64,000 nucleotides of DNA from Paracoccaceae bacterium (lineage in GTDB: Bacteria; Pseudomonadota; Alphaproteobacteria; Rhodobacterales; Rhodobacteraceae), in the NCBI GenBank assembly GCA_030758115.1, contig JANREX010000092.1, positions 1-64,000 of the forward strand. The letters run 5' to 3'. Below, piece by piece: positions 42,256-51,375 of this stretch (positions within the stretch are counted from its first letter, which is position 1; every line of letters begins with the position of its first letter). The notes under the pieces were generated by a model. The model made no database searches, was not told the DNA's origin, and was given only the letters and a program-made list of their open reading frames with translations. The translations under genes and the position numbers were made by a program.

Positions 42256-43599
42256 ATGGCGATGCTTGATGCAACGATGCCGCGCGAGGCGGCGGCACTG
42301 GCGCTGTTCCGGCGCAAGCGGCTGATCGCCATGGCGGTGCCCGCGGTGATCCTGGCCTATTTCGTCTATATCTTCTTTGCCTTCGACATTCCGGGCCTTG
42401 CGGATCGCGCCCGGATGGACAATGCCAAGATCCTTGTGGCCGACAGCTACAGCTACAAGACCCATGTCACCCGCGACAATCGCAATGGCGGCATCAGCAT
42501 CGCCATCGAGGGCGAGGCCAAGGGCGCCTATGCGCCGGGCGCGGCCCCCGACTGGGTGCAACTGAACGGCGAGGACGCCGCGGTCATCACCCTGCCGCGC
42601 GACCACCGGGTCGAGATCGCGGGGGATGTGACGCGCGTGACCGTGCCGGGGTATGGCGTGATCGTGTTGCAGCCCACCGCGCGCGGGGTCGATATGGACC
42701 TGCCCACGCCGGATGTGCCGGACTGGATCAACGCGGCCGCGAACCGGGTGATGATCACCACGGATGCGGGGCGCATCAGCATGACCCGCGCCCGGACCGA
42801 GGTGTTCCGCTATTCCTTCGGCTGGGAGCTGTTCTGGTTCACGCTGGACAGCCCCTTTCATGGCAAATCGCTGGGCGATCTGGCCGGTCTGGCCCTTTCG
42901 GGAGAGCGTGTTGTCCCTGAACGGTCGAACATTGGCGCGATGGTGCATGACGTCTGGAACAACCAGATGTGGCGGCACAAGGATGTGGTCTGGGCGATTT
43001 TCGAGACGATCCTGATGGCCTTCCTGGGAACGATGGGGGCGGCGCTGATCGCCCTGCCGCTGGCCTTCATGGCGGCGCGCAACTTCATGGCGCTGGGCAC
43101 GGTGCGCTTTGCGCTGCGCCGCCTGTTCGATTTCGTGCGTGGTGTCGACGGGTTGATCTGGACGATCATCCTGAGCCGGGCCTTCGGGCCAGGCCCGCTG
43201 ACCGGGGCGCTGGCAATTCTGATCACGGATACCGGCGGATTCGGCAAGATGTTTTCCGAAGCGCTGGAGAACGTCGACGAGAAGCAGATCGAGGGCGTGC
43301 AATCGACCGGTGCGAAGCCCCTGCAGCGCTACCGCTTTGGCGTGATCCCGCAGATCATGCCGATCCTGGCCAGCCAGGTGCTGTATTACCTGGAAAGCAA
43401 CACCCGCAGCGCCACCGTGATCGGCGCGATCACCGGCGGCGGCATCGGCCTGCTGTTGACGCAGGCGATCATCACCCAGAAGGATTGGGAAGAGGTCACC
43501 TATTACATCGTGCTGATCGTGCTGATGGTCATGGTGATGGATACGCTGTCAGGCGCCTTGCGGCGTCGCCTGATCAAGGGCGATGGCAGCGGGCATTGA
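42256..43599 (+). CDS. phnE: phosphonate ABC transporter permease PhnE (second, long form)
   Basis: A 447-residue permease. After the first membrane span (about residues 20-45) it carries an extracytoplasmic insert of roughly 150 residues before the permease core, a form seen in alphaproteobacterial PhnE2 proteins. The core has FETILMAFLGTMGAALIALPLAF and the EAA-like block FSEALENVDEKQIEGVQSTGAKPLQRYRFGVIPQIMPI, clearly paralogous to the first PhnE. Two PhnE proteins form the heteromeric channel. Confidence 0.92.
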   Translation: MAMLDATMPREAAALALFRRKRLIAMAVPAVILAYFVYIFFAFDIPGLADRARMDNAKILVADSYSYKTHVTRDNRNGGISIAIEGEAKGAYAPGAAPDWVQLNGEDAAVITLPRDHRVEIAGDVTRVTVPGYGVIVLQPTARGVDMDLPTPDVPDWINAAANRVMITTDAGRISMTRARTEVFRYSFGWELFWFTLDSPFHGKSLGDLAGLALSGERVVPERSNIGAMVHDVWNNQMWRHKDVVWAIFETILMAFLGTMGAALIALPLAFMAARNFMALGTVRFALRRLFDFVRGVDGLIWTIILSRAFGPGPLTGALAILITDTGGFGKMFSEALENVDEKQIEGVQSTGAKPLQRYRFGVIPQIMPILASQVLYYLESNTRSATVIGAITGGGIGLLLTQAIITQKDWEEVTYYIVLIVLMVMVMDTLSGALRRRLIKGDGSGH

Positions 43600-43611
43600 G
43601 ACCGGGTCAAT

Positions 43612-43634
43612 GAGTATTTGCAGAACGATGAAGG
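43612..43634 (+). repeat. intergenic repeat copy E
   Basis: GAGTATTTGCAGAACGATGA followed by AGG, between phnE and the acyltransferase gene. It is a diverged copy of the repeat at 12774, 22495, 38271, 53263 and 60218, and it overlaps the likely ribosome-site region of the next gene. Confidence 0.5.
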
Positions 43635-43644
43635 GCAGGATGTC

Positions 43645-44262
43645 GTGAAGGAACTGAAAGCCGATGCGCCCTTGCTGCATCCCGATTGCGAGATCACCGA
43701 CGTCACATTCGGCGGCTGGTGCGAGGTGGGGCGCGGTACGCGCATGGCGCATGTCAGCATGGGCGATTACAGCTATTGCGACCGGGCTTGCGACATCGCC
43801 AATGCCACGATCGGCAAATTCGCCAATATCGCCAGTTGCGTGCGGATCGGGGCCACGGATCACCCGCTTGATCGGGCCTCGTTGCATCATTTCATCTATC
43901 GCAGCGCTTCCTATTGGCCGGATGCGCAGGATGATGCGGATTGGTTCGCGAAACGGCGCGCGCGGGGGGCGGTGATCGGGCATGACACATGGATCGGGCA
44001 TAACGCCCAGATCAAGCCCGAGGTCACGGTGGGCCACGGTGCCGTCGTCGCTTCGGGCGCGGTGGTCACGCGTGATGTGCCGGCCTATGCCATCGTGGCG
44101 GGTGTGCCGGCGAAGGTGATCCGCATGCGCCTGCCCGAGGACCTGGCCGCGCGGCTGATCGCGCTGGGCTGGTGGGATTGGGATCATGCGCGCCTGCGTG
44201 CGGCGCTGGCCGATTTCCGCGCCCTGCCTGTCGCGGATTTCCTTGAGCGATACGAGGGCTAG
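43645..44262 (+). CDS. hexapeptide-repeat acyltransferase of phosphonate loci (DapH/CatB-like)
   Basis: A 205-residue left-handed beta-helix transferase. Hexapeptide turns run through [64 protein letters not shown] and [51 protein letters not shown]. This resembles the transferase associated with phosphonate operons (xenobiotic acetyltransferase type); it may acetylate an aminophosphonate. A GTG start at 43645 after GCAGGATGTC is preferred over TTG at 43618. It directly follows phnE and converges on the phnM paralogue (6-bp gap). Confidence 0.85.
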   Translation: MKELKADAPLLHPDCEITDVTFGGWCEVGRGTRMAHVSMGDYSYCDRACDIANATIGKFANIASCVRIGATDHPLDRASLHHFIYRSASYWPDAQDDADWFAKRRARGAVIGHDTWIGHNAQIKPEVTVGHGAVVASGAVVTRDVPAYAIVAGVPAKVIRMRLPEDLAARLIALGWWDWDHARLRAALADFRALPVADFLERYEG

Positions 44263-44268
44263 CGCCCG

Positions 44269-45456
44269 TCATTCCGCGGCCAGCGTCAATCCCGCCTTGC
44301 CGCCCAGAAACCGGCGTGCCGCCTCACCCGTCAGATGGGTCAGCCGCCCCGCGACAAGCGTTGCCTCGACTTGCCGGGTGGTGGCATTGATCACGCACAG
44401 GTCGGCGCGCTTGCCATAGTCGATCACGCCACGATCCGGCAGATGCATGATGTCAGCCGGGCGGGCCGAGATCATGCCCCAGGCCGCAGGCAAGTCCATC
44501 ACGCCGTCATCGACCAGCCGGAAGGCCGCACGTGACAGGGCAGGGTAGTAATAGTCCGAGACCAGCGCGTCGCACAGCCCGCGGCGGATCAGGTCGACGG
44601 CTGCGATATTGCCCGATTGCGAGCCGCCGCGCACCACGTTGGGCGCGCCCATCAGCACCGGATCATTCACCGCGCGCGCCAGGGCTGCGGCCGATCGCGC
44701 GGTCGGAAATTCGCAGATCCGTGCGCCGATCATCGAGAAACGCTCGCGCGTTTCGCCATCGGGGTCGTCGTGGCTGCCGTAATGCACGCCCAGCGTATCG
44801 AAGGCTTCGGCCAGCCGGCAGAGGTAGCGGGGGACCTGTGCCGACTGCTTGCGCGTCGCCTCGACCAGGGCCATCTGCGCCTCGGGGGTGCGGCCGGATT
44901 TCGCGGCCCAGAGGGCCAGTTCGACCGGACGCGCCTGCGCCAGGCTTACCGCTTCGTCCAGATGGTTGTTGAACACCACGTAATCCACGCCGAAGCGGCG
45001 TACGGCCGCCAGCAGCCTGTCGGCGGTATCGACCGTATGCGTCTCGACCCGCAGTTGCAGGCGCAGGTCGGTCATCATCTGCGGGCGCAGTGCGGCCAGC
45101 GCCTCCATCATGTCTTCGGCCATGTCGGGGCTGCGATGCCCGCCTTCCCAGGACCAGCTTTGCGCCAGCCATGCGGTGGTCACGCCATTGGCCGCGGCGT
45201 CGCGATCGGTGGCATGCAGACCGGTCTCGATCGGGAAAGGGGCAGAGGGGCGCGGCGCGATATGGCGTTCGAATGCGTCGCCATGCAGGTCGATGATGCC
45301 CGGCAGCACGAGGTATCCGGTCAGGTCCACCTCGGGCAGGGGACCTTTCGAGATGACGCCGCCCTCGATGGCGACGGAACGATCCTGCATCATGCCGTCG
45401 CGCAGGACGGTCGCGCCGACAAGGCGCAATGGCGGGTGGAATTGGGCTGACATCAT
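44269..45456 (-). CDS. PhnM-like amidohydrolase (second PhnM paralogue)
   Basis: A 395-residue PhnM-family protein. The metal site is in GIIDLHGDAFERHIAPRPSAPFP, followed by GVTTAWLAQSWSWEGGHRSPDMAEDMMEAL, FNNHLDEAV, HYGSHDDPDGETRERF, MGAPNVVRGGSQSGNIAAVDLIRRGLCDALVSDYYYPAL. Canonical PhnM hydrolyses ribose 1-methylphosphonate 5-triphosphate to the monophosphate and diphosphate. This copy differs from the phnM at 52117 by HGD for HTD and a longer central region, and it is on the opposite strand with phnF. It may be a functional duplicate or act on a related triphosphate. Confidence 0.85.
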   Translation of the reverse strand: MMSAQFHPPLRLVGATVLRDGMMQDRSVAIEGGVISKGPLPEVDLTGYLVLPGIIDLHGDAFERHIAPRPSAPFPIETGLHATDRDAAANGVTTAWLAQSWSWEGGHRSPDMAEDMMEALAALRPQMMTDLRLQLRVETHTVDTADRLLAAVRRFGVDYVVFNNHLDEAVSLAQARPVELALWAAKSGRTPEAQMALVEATRKQSAQVPRYLCRLAEAFDTLGVHYGSHDDPDGETRERFSMIGARICEFPTARSAAALARAVNDPVLMGAPNVVRGGSQSGNIAAVDLIRRGLCDALVSDYYYPALSRAAFRLVDDGVMDLPAAWGMISARPADIMHLPDRGVIDYGKRADLCVINATTRQVEATLVAGRLTHLTGEAARRFLGGKAGLTLAAE

Positions 45457-45516
45457 CGGTTCCCTGACTGGCTGGGCCTGTGGATAACCGACAATCGTAT
45501 CTGTTCTGTGACGGTT

Positions 45517-46230
45517 TCAGCCGTCAGGCGACATGATCAAGGTGACGTGATCGCCGACAAAGACGGTCCGGCCGTATTCGACGGGTCGCCCCGCTGCATC
45601 ATGGTTGATGCTGACGCTGTGCAGCACGGGATCGCCTTCGCGCAGCATCAGGTGGCGCGCCTGCATCGCGGCGGCGCGGCGTGCCGAAAGCCGTGTCACG
45701 GCGCGGGTGTAATCGGGCACGCCGCAGGCGGCCAGGGCCTGCGTGACCGATCCGGTGTGGCGCAGATGGTCGGGCAGGTCGGGCAGGCGGCTGGCGGGGA
45801 ATGTACTGATGAAATGGGCAATGGGCAGGCCGTCGGCCAGCGATATCCCCTCGGCGCGGTGGACGCGGGCGCCGGGGGGAAGGGCCAGGGCTTCGGCCTC
45901 GTCGGGGTCCGCGTTGCGCGTGTCGATATGCAGAAAGACCCTTTGCGGCAAGCGACCCGCTGCCGCAAGGTTCTGGTGAAAGCGCACGCGCCGGCCCAGC
46001 GGGTATTCGGTGGGCGGGCGCGACACGAAAGCCCCGGCCCCGCGCCTTGTGGTCACTGTGCCATCCTCGATCAGCCCGGACAGGGCATGGCGCACCGTAT
46101 GCCGGTTGACGCCGAAGCGGCGCGCCAGCGCGGCTTCGGTCGGCAGTTTGTCACCGGGCCGGTACTGGCCGCTGGCGATTTCGCTGCGCAGAGCCTCGGC
46201 GATCATGGACCAGAGCGGGGTTGTCGTCAT
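45517..46230 (-). CDS. phnF: GntR/HutC-family regulator PhnF
   Basis: A 237-residue regulator. The GntR winged helix is MIAEALRSEIASGQYRPGDKLPTEAALARRFGVNRHTVRHALSGLIEDGTVTTRRGAGAFV; the UTRA effector domain follows (RVHRAEGISLADGLPIAHFISTFPASRLPDL ... DPVLHSVSINHDAAGRPVEYGRTVFVGDHVTLIM). PhnF represses phosphonate genes and responds to a phosphorus-related ligand. The gene diverges from phnG across a 141-bp gap with tandem operator half-sites and precedes the phnM paralogue by 60 bp. Confidence 0.92.
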   Translation of the reverse strand: MTTTPLWSMIAEALRSEIASGQYRPGDKLPTEAALARRFGVNRHTVRHALSGLIEDGTVTTRRGAGAFVSRPPTEYPLGRRVRFHQNLAAAGRLPQRVFLHIDTRNADPDEAEALALPPGARVHRAEGISLADGLPIAHFISTFPASRLPDLPDHLRHTGSVTQALAACGVPDYTRAVTRLSARRAAAMQARHLMLREGDPVLHSVSINHDAAGRPVEYGRTVFVGDHVTLIMSPDG

Positions 46231-46291
46231 GCAGTGTCACCAAAATTTCATGAAGCCGCGCTTGCGTGGCGTGGTGGTTGCCGGTAAGGAT

Positions 46292-46319
46292 TTGTATAGT
46301 TGTATAGTGGTCTAGACAA
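46292..46319. promoter_or_regulatory. PhnF operator candidate: three tandem half-sites and a palindrome
   Basis: TTGTATAG, TTGTATAG and TGGTCTAG follow each other directly (46292-46315), and TGGTCTAGACAA (46308-46319) is a near-perfect palindrome. It resembles the PhnF operator TGGTATAGACCA described in mycobacteria. It lies in the divergent phnF/phnG gap. Confidence 0.65.
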
Positions 46320-46371
46320 CTTGGCAAGATGTCGGTTGCCTGGTCACGCAAGCTGGAAAAAGGGGGCGGTG

Positions 46372-46803
46372 ATGGACCGCAAGGAATGGATGGGGCTATT
46401 GGCCCGGGCGCCCGCCGATGCGCTGGATCGGCTGTGGCGCAAGCTGGATCTTTCGCCCCGGTACAGCTGGCTGCGCCCGCCCGAGGTGGGCGGCGTGATG
46501 GTGCGCGGCCGGATGGGTGGCACGGGTGCCGCGTTCAACCTGGGCGAGATGACAGTGACACGCTGCGCGCTGGCGCTGGATGGTGGCGCGGTGGGGCATG
46601 GCTATGTGCAGGGGCGCGACAAGCGGCAGGCGGAGCAGGCCGCGATGGTGGATGCCTTGATGCAGGGTGATCTGGCGGCGCATGTCAGGGCGGCGCTGCT
46701 GGAGCCGCTGGCGGCGCAGGTGCAGGCGGCGCGTGATATGCGCGCGGCCAAGGCGGCAGCCACGAAGGTTGAATTCTTCACATTGGTACGGGGGGACGAC
46801 TGA
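46372..46803 (+). CDS. phnG: C-P lyase core subunit PhnG
   Basis: A 143-residue subunit of the PhnGHIJ core. Typical blocks are RKEWMGLLARAPADALDRLW, SWLRPPEVGGVMVRGRMGGTGAAFNLGEMTVTRCALAL and GHGYVQGRDKRQAEQAAMVDALMQ. With PhnH, PhnI and PhnL it forms the nucleosidase that couples a phosphonate to ribose triphosphate. ATG at 46372 follows AGGGGGCGGTG. The stop overlaps phnH by one base (TGATG). Confidence 0.93.
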   Translation: MDRKEWMGLLARAPADALDRLWRKLDLSPRYSWLRPPEVGGVMVRGRMGGTGAAFNLGEMTVTRCALALDGGAVGHGYVQGRDKRQAEQAAMVDALMQGDLAAHVRAALLEPLAAQVQAARDMRAAKAAATKVEFFTLVRGDD

Positions 46804-47387
46804 TGGATCAGGCTGTCATGACGGGCGGGTTTTCCGATCCATCGATCCAGTCCGCATGGGGATTTCGCGCGGCGATGAACGCCATGGCGCGTCCCGGCGA
46901 TATTCTTGCCGTGCAGGGCGCGCAGGCGCCGGCGCCGGTCAGCGTGGCGGCGGCCGTGCTGATGCTGGTGCTGTGCGATCCCGAGACACCTGTCTGGTTG
47001 GCGCCATCGCATGACAGCGATGCCTTGCGCCGCTGGATCGCCTTTCATACCGGCGCGCCCGTGGTCGCGGCGCGGGGCGAGGCGGCCTTTGCGCTGGGCA
47101 CATGGGACAGTCTGGTGCCGCTGCGCGACTACCGGATCGGCACGCCGGAATATCCCGACCGATCCGCCACGCTGATCGTCGAGATGGATGAGTTGCGCGC
47201 CGAGGGGGCGGTTCTGACCGGTCCGGGCATCAAGCAGGCCGCTGGCCTGAACCTGCCGGATGCGGCGGCCTTTCGGGCCAATCGCGGGCTGTATCCCTTG
47301 GGTCTGGACTTCTTTTTGACTTGTGGTGACAGGCTCGCGGCATTGCCGCGCAGCACGCATGTCACCACCCCGGCGGAGGTGTCCTGA
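46803..47387 (+). CDS. phnH: C-P lyase core subunit PhnH
   Basis: A 194-residue protein. Family marks are SAWGFRAAMNAMARPGDI near the N-terminus, VLMLVLCDPETPVWL, ALGTWDSLVPLRDYRIGTPEYPDRSATLIVEMDEL, LTGPGIKQAAGLNLP and NRGLYPLGLDFFLTCGDRLAALPRST. PhnH is the dimeric subunit that joins PhnG, PhnI and PhnJ into the core complex. It is coupled by 1-bp overlaps to both phnG and phnI. Confidence 0.94.
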   Translation: MDQAVMTGGFSDPSIQSAWGFRAAMNAMARPGDILAVQGAQAPAPVSVAAAVLMLVLCDPETPVWLAPSHDSDALRRWIAFHTGAPVVAARGEAAFALGTWDSLVPLRDYRIGTPEYPDRSATLIVEMDELRAEGAVLTGPGIKQAAGLNLPDAAAFRANRGLYPLGLDFFLTCGDRLAALPRSTHVTTPAEVS

Positions 47388-48475
47388 TGTATGTGGCCGT
47401 CAAGGGTGGCGAGCGCGCCATCGAGAATGCACATGCCTGGCTGGCCGAAGAAAGGCGCGGCGACCCGTCCGTGCCCGAGCTGAGCCTGGCGCAGATCCGC
47501 GAACAGATGGCGCTGGCGGTGAACCGGGTGATGGCCGAGGGCTCGCTATACGATCCCGATCTTGCGGCGCTGGCGATCAAGCAGGCGCGGGGCGACCTGA
47601 TCGAAGCGATTTTCCTGATCCGCGCCTATCGCACCACGCTGCCGCGTTTCGGGGCCTCGCTGCCTGTCGAGACGGCGAACATGCGCTGTGACAGGCGCAT
47701 CTCGGCCACGTTCAAGGATGCGCCGGGCGGGCAGGTGCTGGGGCCGACCTTCGACTATACGCACCGGCTGCTGGATTTCAAACTGGCCGCCGAGGGCGAG
47801 GTGCCTGCTGCGGCGAAGGCTGCGGCGCCACAATCCGGACCGGTGCCGCATATCACGGATTTCCTGAATCGTGACGGGTTGATACAGGCCGAGGATCGTC
47901 ATGACGACACCCCGCCCGATCTGACCCGCGAACCGCTGGAATTTCCGGCAAACCGCGCGCTGCGGCTGCAATCCCTGACGCGCGGCGACGAGGGCTTCGT
48001 GCTGGGCATGGCCTATTCCACGCAGCGCGGCTATGCGCGCAACCATGCTTTCGTGGGCGAGTTGCGCATCGGCCGCGTCCCGGTCGAGATGGAGATCCCC
48101 GAGCTGGGTTTCAGCATCGAGATCGGCGAGGTCGAGCTGACCGAATGCGAGACCGTCAACCAGTTCGCCGGATCGAAGACCGAGCCTGCGCAATTCACCC
48201 GCGGCTACGGGCTGGTCTTCGGGCAGACCGAGCGCAAGGCGATTTCCATGGCGCTGGTCGACCGGGCGTTGCGCTGGCGCGAGTTGGGTGAGGACAACCT
48301 TGGCGCGCCCGCGCAGGACGAGGAATTCGTGCTGTCCCACGCCGACAACATCCAGGCGACCGGGTTTCTGGAGCATATCAAGCTGCCCCATTACGTCGAT
48401 TTCCAGTCCGAACTGGAACTGGTGCGCCGCCTGCGCGCCGAGGCCGAAGCCGCGCAACAGGAGGCTGCGGAATGA
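47387..48475 (+). CDS. phnI: C-P lyase core subunit PhnI
   Basis: A 362-residue subunit beginning MYVAVKGGERAIENAHAWLAEERRG, with LSLAQIREQMALAVNRVMAEGSLYDPDLAALAIKQARGDLIEAIFLIRAYRTTLPR. Near the C-terminus H330 and H335 in FLEHIKLPHYVDF match the metal-binding histidine pair seen in the E. coli core-complex structure (H328/H333). PhnI is the nucleosidase subunit that displaces adenine to form the ribose-phosphonate triphosphate. The stop overlaps phnJ by 4 bp. Confidence 0.95.
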   Translation: MYVAVKGGERAIENAHAWLAEERRGDPSVPELSLAQIREQMALAVNRVMAEGSLYDPDLAALAIKQARGDLIEAIFLIRAYRTTLPRFGASLPVETANMRCDRRISATFKDAPGGQVLGPTFDYTHRLLDFKLAAEGEVPAAAKAAAPQSGPVPHITDFLNRDGLIQAEDRHDDTPPDLTREPLEFPANRALRLQSLTRGDEGFVLGMAYSTQRGYARNHAFVGELRIGRVPVEMEIPELGFSIEIGEVELTECETVNQFAGSKTEPAQFTRGYGLVFGQTERKAISMALVDRALRWRELGEDNLGAPAQDEEFVLSHADNIQATGFLEHIKLPHYVDFQSELELVRRLRAEAEAAQQEAAE

Positions 48476-49341
48476 GCGATTACAACTTTGCCTATCTGGA
48501 CGAGCAGACCAAGCGGATGATCCGCCGCGCCATTCTCAAGGCGCTGGCCGTGCCCGGCTACCAGGTGCCCTTTGCCAGCCGCGAGATGCCGATGCCCTAT
48601 GGCTGGGGCACCGGCGGTGTGCAGGTCAGCGCCGCTTGCCTGGTGCCCGAGGACCGGCTGAAGGTGATCGACCAGGGGGCCGACGATACGACGAACGCCG
48701 TGTCGATCCGGCGGTTTTTCGAAAAGACCGCAGGTGTCGCCACAACGGGGCGTACGTCCGAGGCGACGCTGATCCAGACGCGCCACCGCATCCCCGAAGA
48801 GCCGCTGACGCGTGACCAGATCCTTGTCTACCAGGTGCCGATCCCCGAACCCCTGCGGTTTCTGGAACCGCGCGAGACCGAGACGCGCAAGATGCACGCA
48901 CTTGAGGAATACGGTCTGGTGCATGTGAAGCTTTACGAGGATATCGCCCGCCACGGGCAGATCGCCACGTCCTACGCCTATCCGGTCAAGGTCGAGGGGC
49001 GCTATGTCATGGACCCCTCGCCGATCCCGAAATTCGACAATCCCAAGCTGGAAAGCGAGGCGATCCAGCTGTTCGGCGCGGGGCGTGAGCAGCGCATCCA
49101 TGCGCTGCCGCCCCATTGCAAGGTGGTGAGCCTTGATTTCGAGGATCATCCCTTCGAGGCCAGCAAGGCCGATCATGATTGCGATCTGTGCGGGTCCGGT
49201 ACTTCCTACCTGGATGAGGTGATCGTGGATGATGCGGGCGGGCGCATGTTCGTCTGTTCCGACACCGATTATTGCGAAACCCGCCGCGGCGCGGGCCATC
49301 GCGGGCGGTTGGCCGCCACCGGGCAGGAGGATGCGGCATGA
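48472..49341 (+). CDS. phnJ: C-P lyase radical SAM subunit PhnJ
   Basis: A 289-residue catalytic subunit that cleaves the carbon-phosphorus bond of ribose 1-methylphosphonate 5-phosphate by radical chemistry. The four conserved cysteines are C237, C240, C262 and C268 (C-x2-C-x21-C-x5-C), as required for the 4Fe-4S cluster and the reactive cysteine. Other blocks are YNFAYLDEQTKRMIRRAILKA, MPYGWGTGGVQVSAACL and ALPPHCKVVSLDFEDHPFEA. All catalytic residues seen are intact. The start overlaps phnI and the stop overlaps phnK by 4 bp. Confidence 0.96.
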   Translation: MSDYNFAYLDEQTKRMIRRAILKALAVPGYQVPFASREMPMPYGWGTGGVQVSAACLVPEDRLKVIDQGADDTTNAVSIRRFFEKTAGVATTGRTSEATLIQTRHRIPEEPLTRDQILVYQVPIPEPLRFLEPRETETRKMHALEEYGLVHVKLYEDIARHGQIATSYAYPVKVEGRYVMDPSPIPKFDNPKLESEAIQLFGAGREQRIHALPPHCKVVSLDFEDHPFEASKADHDCDLCGSGTSYLDEVIVDDAGGRMFVCSDTDYCETRRGAGHRGRLAATGQEDAA

Positions 49342-50108
49342 CCCCGCTGTTGCAGGTGAAAGGGCTGACCAAGCGCTATGGCGCGCGGATCGGCTGCGCG
49401 GATGTAAGCTTTGATCTCTATCCCGGCGAGGTGATGGGGATCGTGGGCGAAAGCGGCTCGGGCAAGTCGACGCTGCTGAACTGTCTGGCCGGACATCTTG
49501 AGGCGGACAGCGGACATGTGATGTTCGACACCCGCGCCGAGGGGCTGCGCGATGTGCGCGCGATGTCCGAACCCGAACGGCGGATGCTGGCGCGCACGGA
49601 CTGGGCCTTTGTGCATCAGAACCCGCGCGACGGTTTGCGGATGGGCGTCAGCGCGGGCGGCAATGTCGGCGAGCGGCTGATGGCGGTGGGCGCGCGGCAT
49701 TACGGCGATATCCGCGCCCAGGCGCAGGACTGGCTGGGCCGGGTCGAGATTGCGGCCGACCGGATCGACGACCGGCCCACGGCGTTTTCCGGCGGCATGC
49801 AGCAACGCCTGCAGATCGCGCGCAACCTGGTGACCGGGCCGCGCCTGGTGTTCATGGATGAACCGACGGGCGGTCTGGATGTCAGCGTGCAGGCGCGGCT
49901 GCTGGACCTGCTGCGCGGATTGGTGCGCGAGATGGGGCTGAGCGCCGTGATCGTGACCCATGATCTGGCCGTGGTGCGTCTGCTGGCGCATCGGCTGATG
50001 GTGATGAAATCGGGCCATGTGGTCGAGGCGGGTCTGACCGATCAGGTGCTGGACGACCCGCAGCATGGCTATACGCAATTGCTGGTCTCCAGCGTCTTGC
50101 AGGCCTGA
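49338..50108 (+). CDS. phnK: C-P lyase associated ABC ATPase PhnK
   Basis: A 256-residue ABC-type ATPase with Walker [10 protein letters not shown], the insert [26 protein letters not shown] typical of PhnK, signature [15 protein letters not shown] and Walker [17 protein letters not shown]. It binds the PhnGHIJ core, and ATP binding drives opening of the complex. ATG at 49338 overlaps the phnJ stop (ATGA). Confidence 0.94.
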   Translation: MTPLLQVKGLTKRYGARIGCADVSFDLYPGEVMGIVGESGSGKSTLLNCLAGHLEADSGHVMFDTRAEGLRDVRAMSEPERRMLARTDWAFVHQNPRDGLRMGVSAGGNVGERLMAVGARHYGDIRAQAQDWLGRVEIAADRIDDRPTAFSGGMQQRLQIARNLVTGPRLVFMDEPTGGLDVSVQARLLDLLRGLVREMGLSAVIVTHDLAVVRLLAHRLMVMKSGHVVEAGLTDQVLDDPQHGYTQLLVSSVLQA

Positions 50109-50122
50109 GCGGAGGAATGGCG

Positions 50123-50806
50123 ATGATCGAGATATCGAACCTGTCCAAGAATTTCGTGCTGCACAATCAGGGCGGCGCGGTGATCCCGGTGATGCGCGAT
50201 GCGGCGCTGTCGGTGGCGCCCGGCGAATGCGTGGGGCTGATCGGCGCCTCGGGTGCGGGCAAGTCCACGCTGATGCGCATGGTCTATGGCAATTACCTGG
50301 CCGATCGCGGGGTGATCCGGGTCGGTGACGTGGATGTGGCACAGGCCGCCCCGCGCGAGGTGCTGGCGCTGCGCCGCGCGACACTGGGCTATGTCAGCCA
50401 GTTTCTGCGGGTGGTGCCGCGCGTGCCCACGCTGGATGTGGTGGCCGAGCCCCTGCTGGCGCTGGGCGTCGCGCGAGAGGAGGCCCTGGGCCGCGCGCGC
50501 GACCTGCTGGGGCGGCTGAACATTCCCGAACGGCTGTGGCCGCTGTCGCCCACGACCTTTTCAGGCGGCGAACAGCAGCGCGTGAACATCGCGCGCGGCT
50601 TTGCGCATGGCTATCCGGCGCTGTTGCTGGATGAACCGACAGCCAGCCTTGATGCGGCCAACCGCGAGGTGGTCCTGACCCTGATCGAAGAGGCCAAGGC
50701 GCGGGGCGCCGCGATCCTGGGCATCTTCCATGACGAGGCCGCGCGCGCGCGTGTCTGTACCCGCGTCGTGGACGTCACCCGCTTCACGCCGGGTCTGGCG
50801 GCATGA
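50123..50806 (+). CDS. phnL: C-P lyase associated ABC ATPase PhnL
   Basis: A 227-residue ABC-type ATPase. Walker A is GASGAGKST, followed by [26 protein letters not shown], the signature [15 protein letters not shown] and Walker [12 protein letters not shown]. PhnL is required with PhnGHI for phosphonate-nucleoside triphosphate formation and dimerises with PhnK on the core. ATG at 50123 is preferred over 50117 because GGAGG is 7 nt before it. The stop overlaps phnN. Confidence 0.93.
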   Translation: MIEISNLSKNFVLHNQGGAVIPVMRDAALSVAPGECVGLIGASGAGKSTLMRMVYGNYLADRGVIRVGDVDVAQAAPREVLALRRATLGYVSQFLRVVPRVPTLDVVAEPLLALGVAREEALGRARDLLGRLNIPERLWPLSPTTFSGGEQQRVNIARGFAHGYPALLLDEPTASLDAANREVVLTLIEEAKARGAAILGIFHDEAARARVCTRVVDVTRFTPGLAA

Positions 50807-51375
50807 TGGCGCGGCAGCCTGCCTCTGGCCGCCTGATCGCGGTGGTCGGTCCCTCGGGCGCGGGCAAGGACACGCTGCTGGCCGGCGCGCTGGCGCGGCG
50901 GCCCGGATTCGTGCTGGCGCGTCGGGTCATCACCCGGCCAGAGGAGGCGGGGGGCGAGCCTTTCGAAGGCGTGAGCCTGGTCGAATTCGAAGCCCGCAAG
51001 GCGCGCGGCGCCTTTGCGCTGCATTGGGTGGCACACGGGATGTCCTACGGCATACCCGCAGGGATACGCGCCCAGATTGCGGGTGGGCAGACCGTGCTTT
51101 TCAACGGCTCGCGGGCGATGCTGCCGCGGGCGCAGGCGCTCTTTCCCGATCTGTCCGTCATCCTGATCGCGGCGGATCGCGCCGCCCTGCGCGCCCGTCT
51201 GGCCGCGCGCGGTCGCGAAAGCGGCGAAGACCTGGATCGCCGCCTGGCCCGTGCCGATTTCGCCATGCCCGAGGGTATTGCCCATGAGCTGATCGACAAC
51301 AGCGGCACGATCGAAGAGGGGGTTCAGGCGCTGGTGGCCGTGCTTGACCGGGTCGCCGCGGCGCCAAGGGGATAG
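50803..51375 (+). CDS. phnN: ribose 1,5-bisphosphate phosphokinase PhnN
   Basis: A 190-residue P-loop kinase of the guanylate-kinase-like fold. The P-loop is [56 protein letters not shown] and [11 protein letters not shown] are typical of PhnN. It phosphorylates ribose 1,5-bisphosphate to PRPP, the last step of the pathway. The start overlaps phnL by ATGA. The 3' end overlaps the convergent DUF1045 gene by 52 bp. Confidence 0.93.
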   Translation: MMARQPASGRLIAVVGPSGAGKDTLLAGALARRPGFVLARRVITRPEEAGGEPFEGVSLVEFEARKARGAFALHWVAHGMSYGIPAGIRAQIAGGQTVLFNGSRAMLPRAQALFPDLSVILIAADRAALRARLAARGRESGEDLDRRLARADFAMPEGIAHELIDNSGTIEEGVQALVAVLDRVAAAPRG

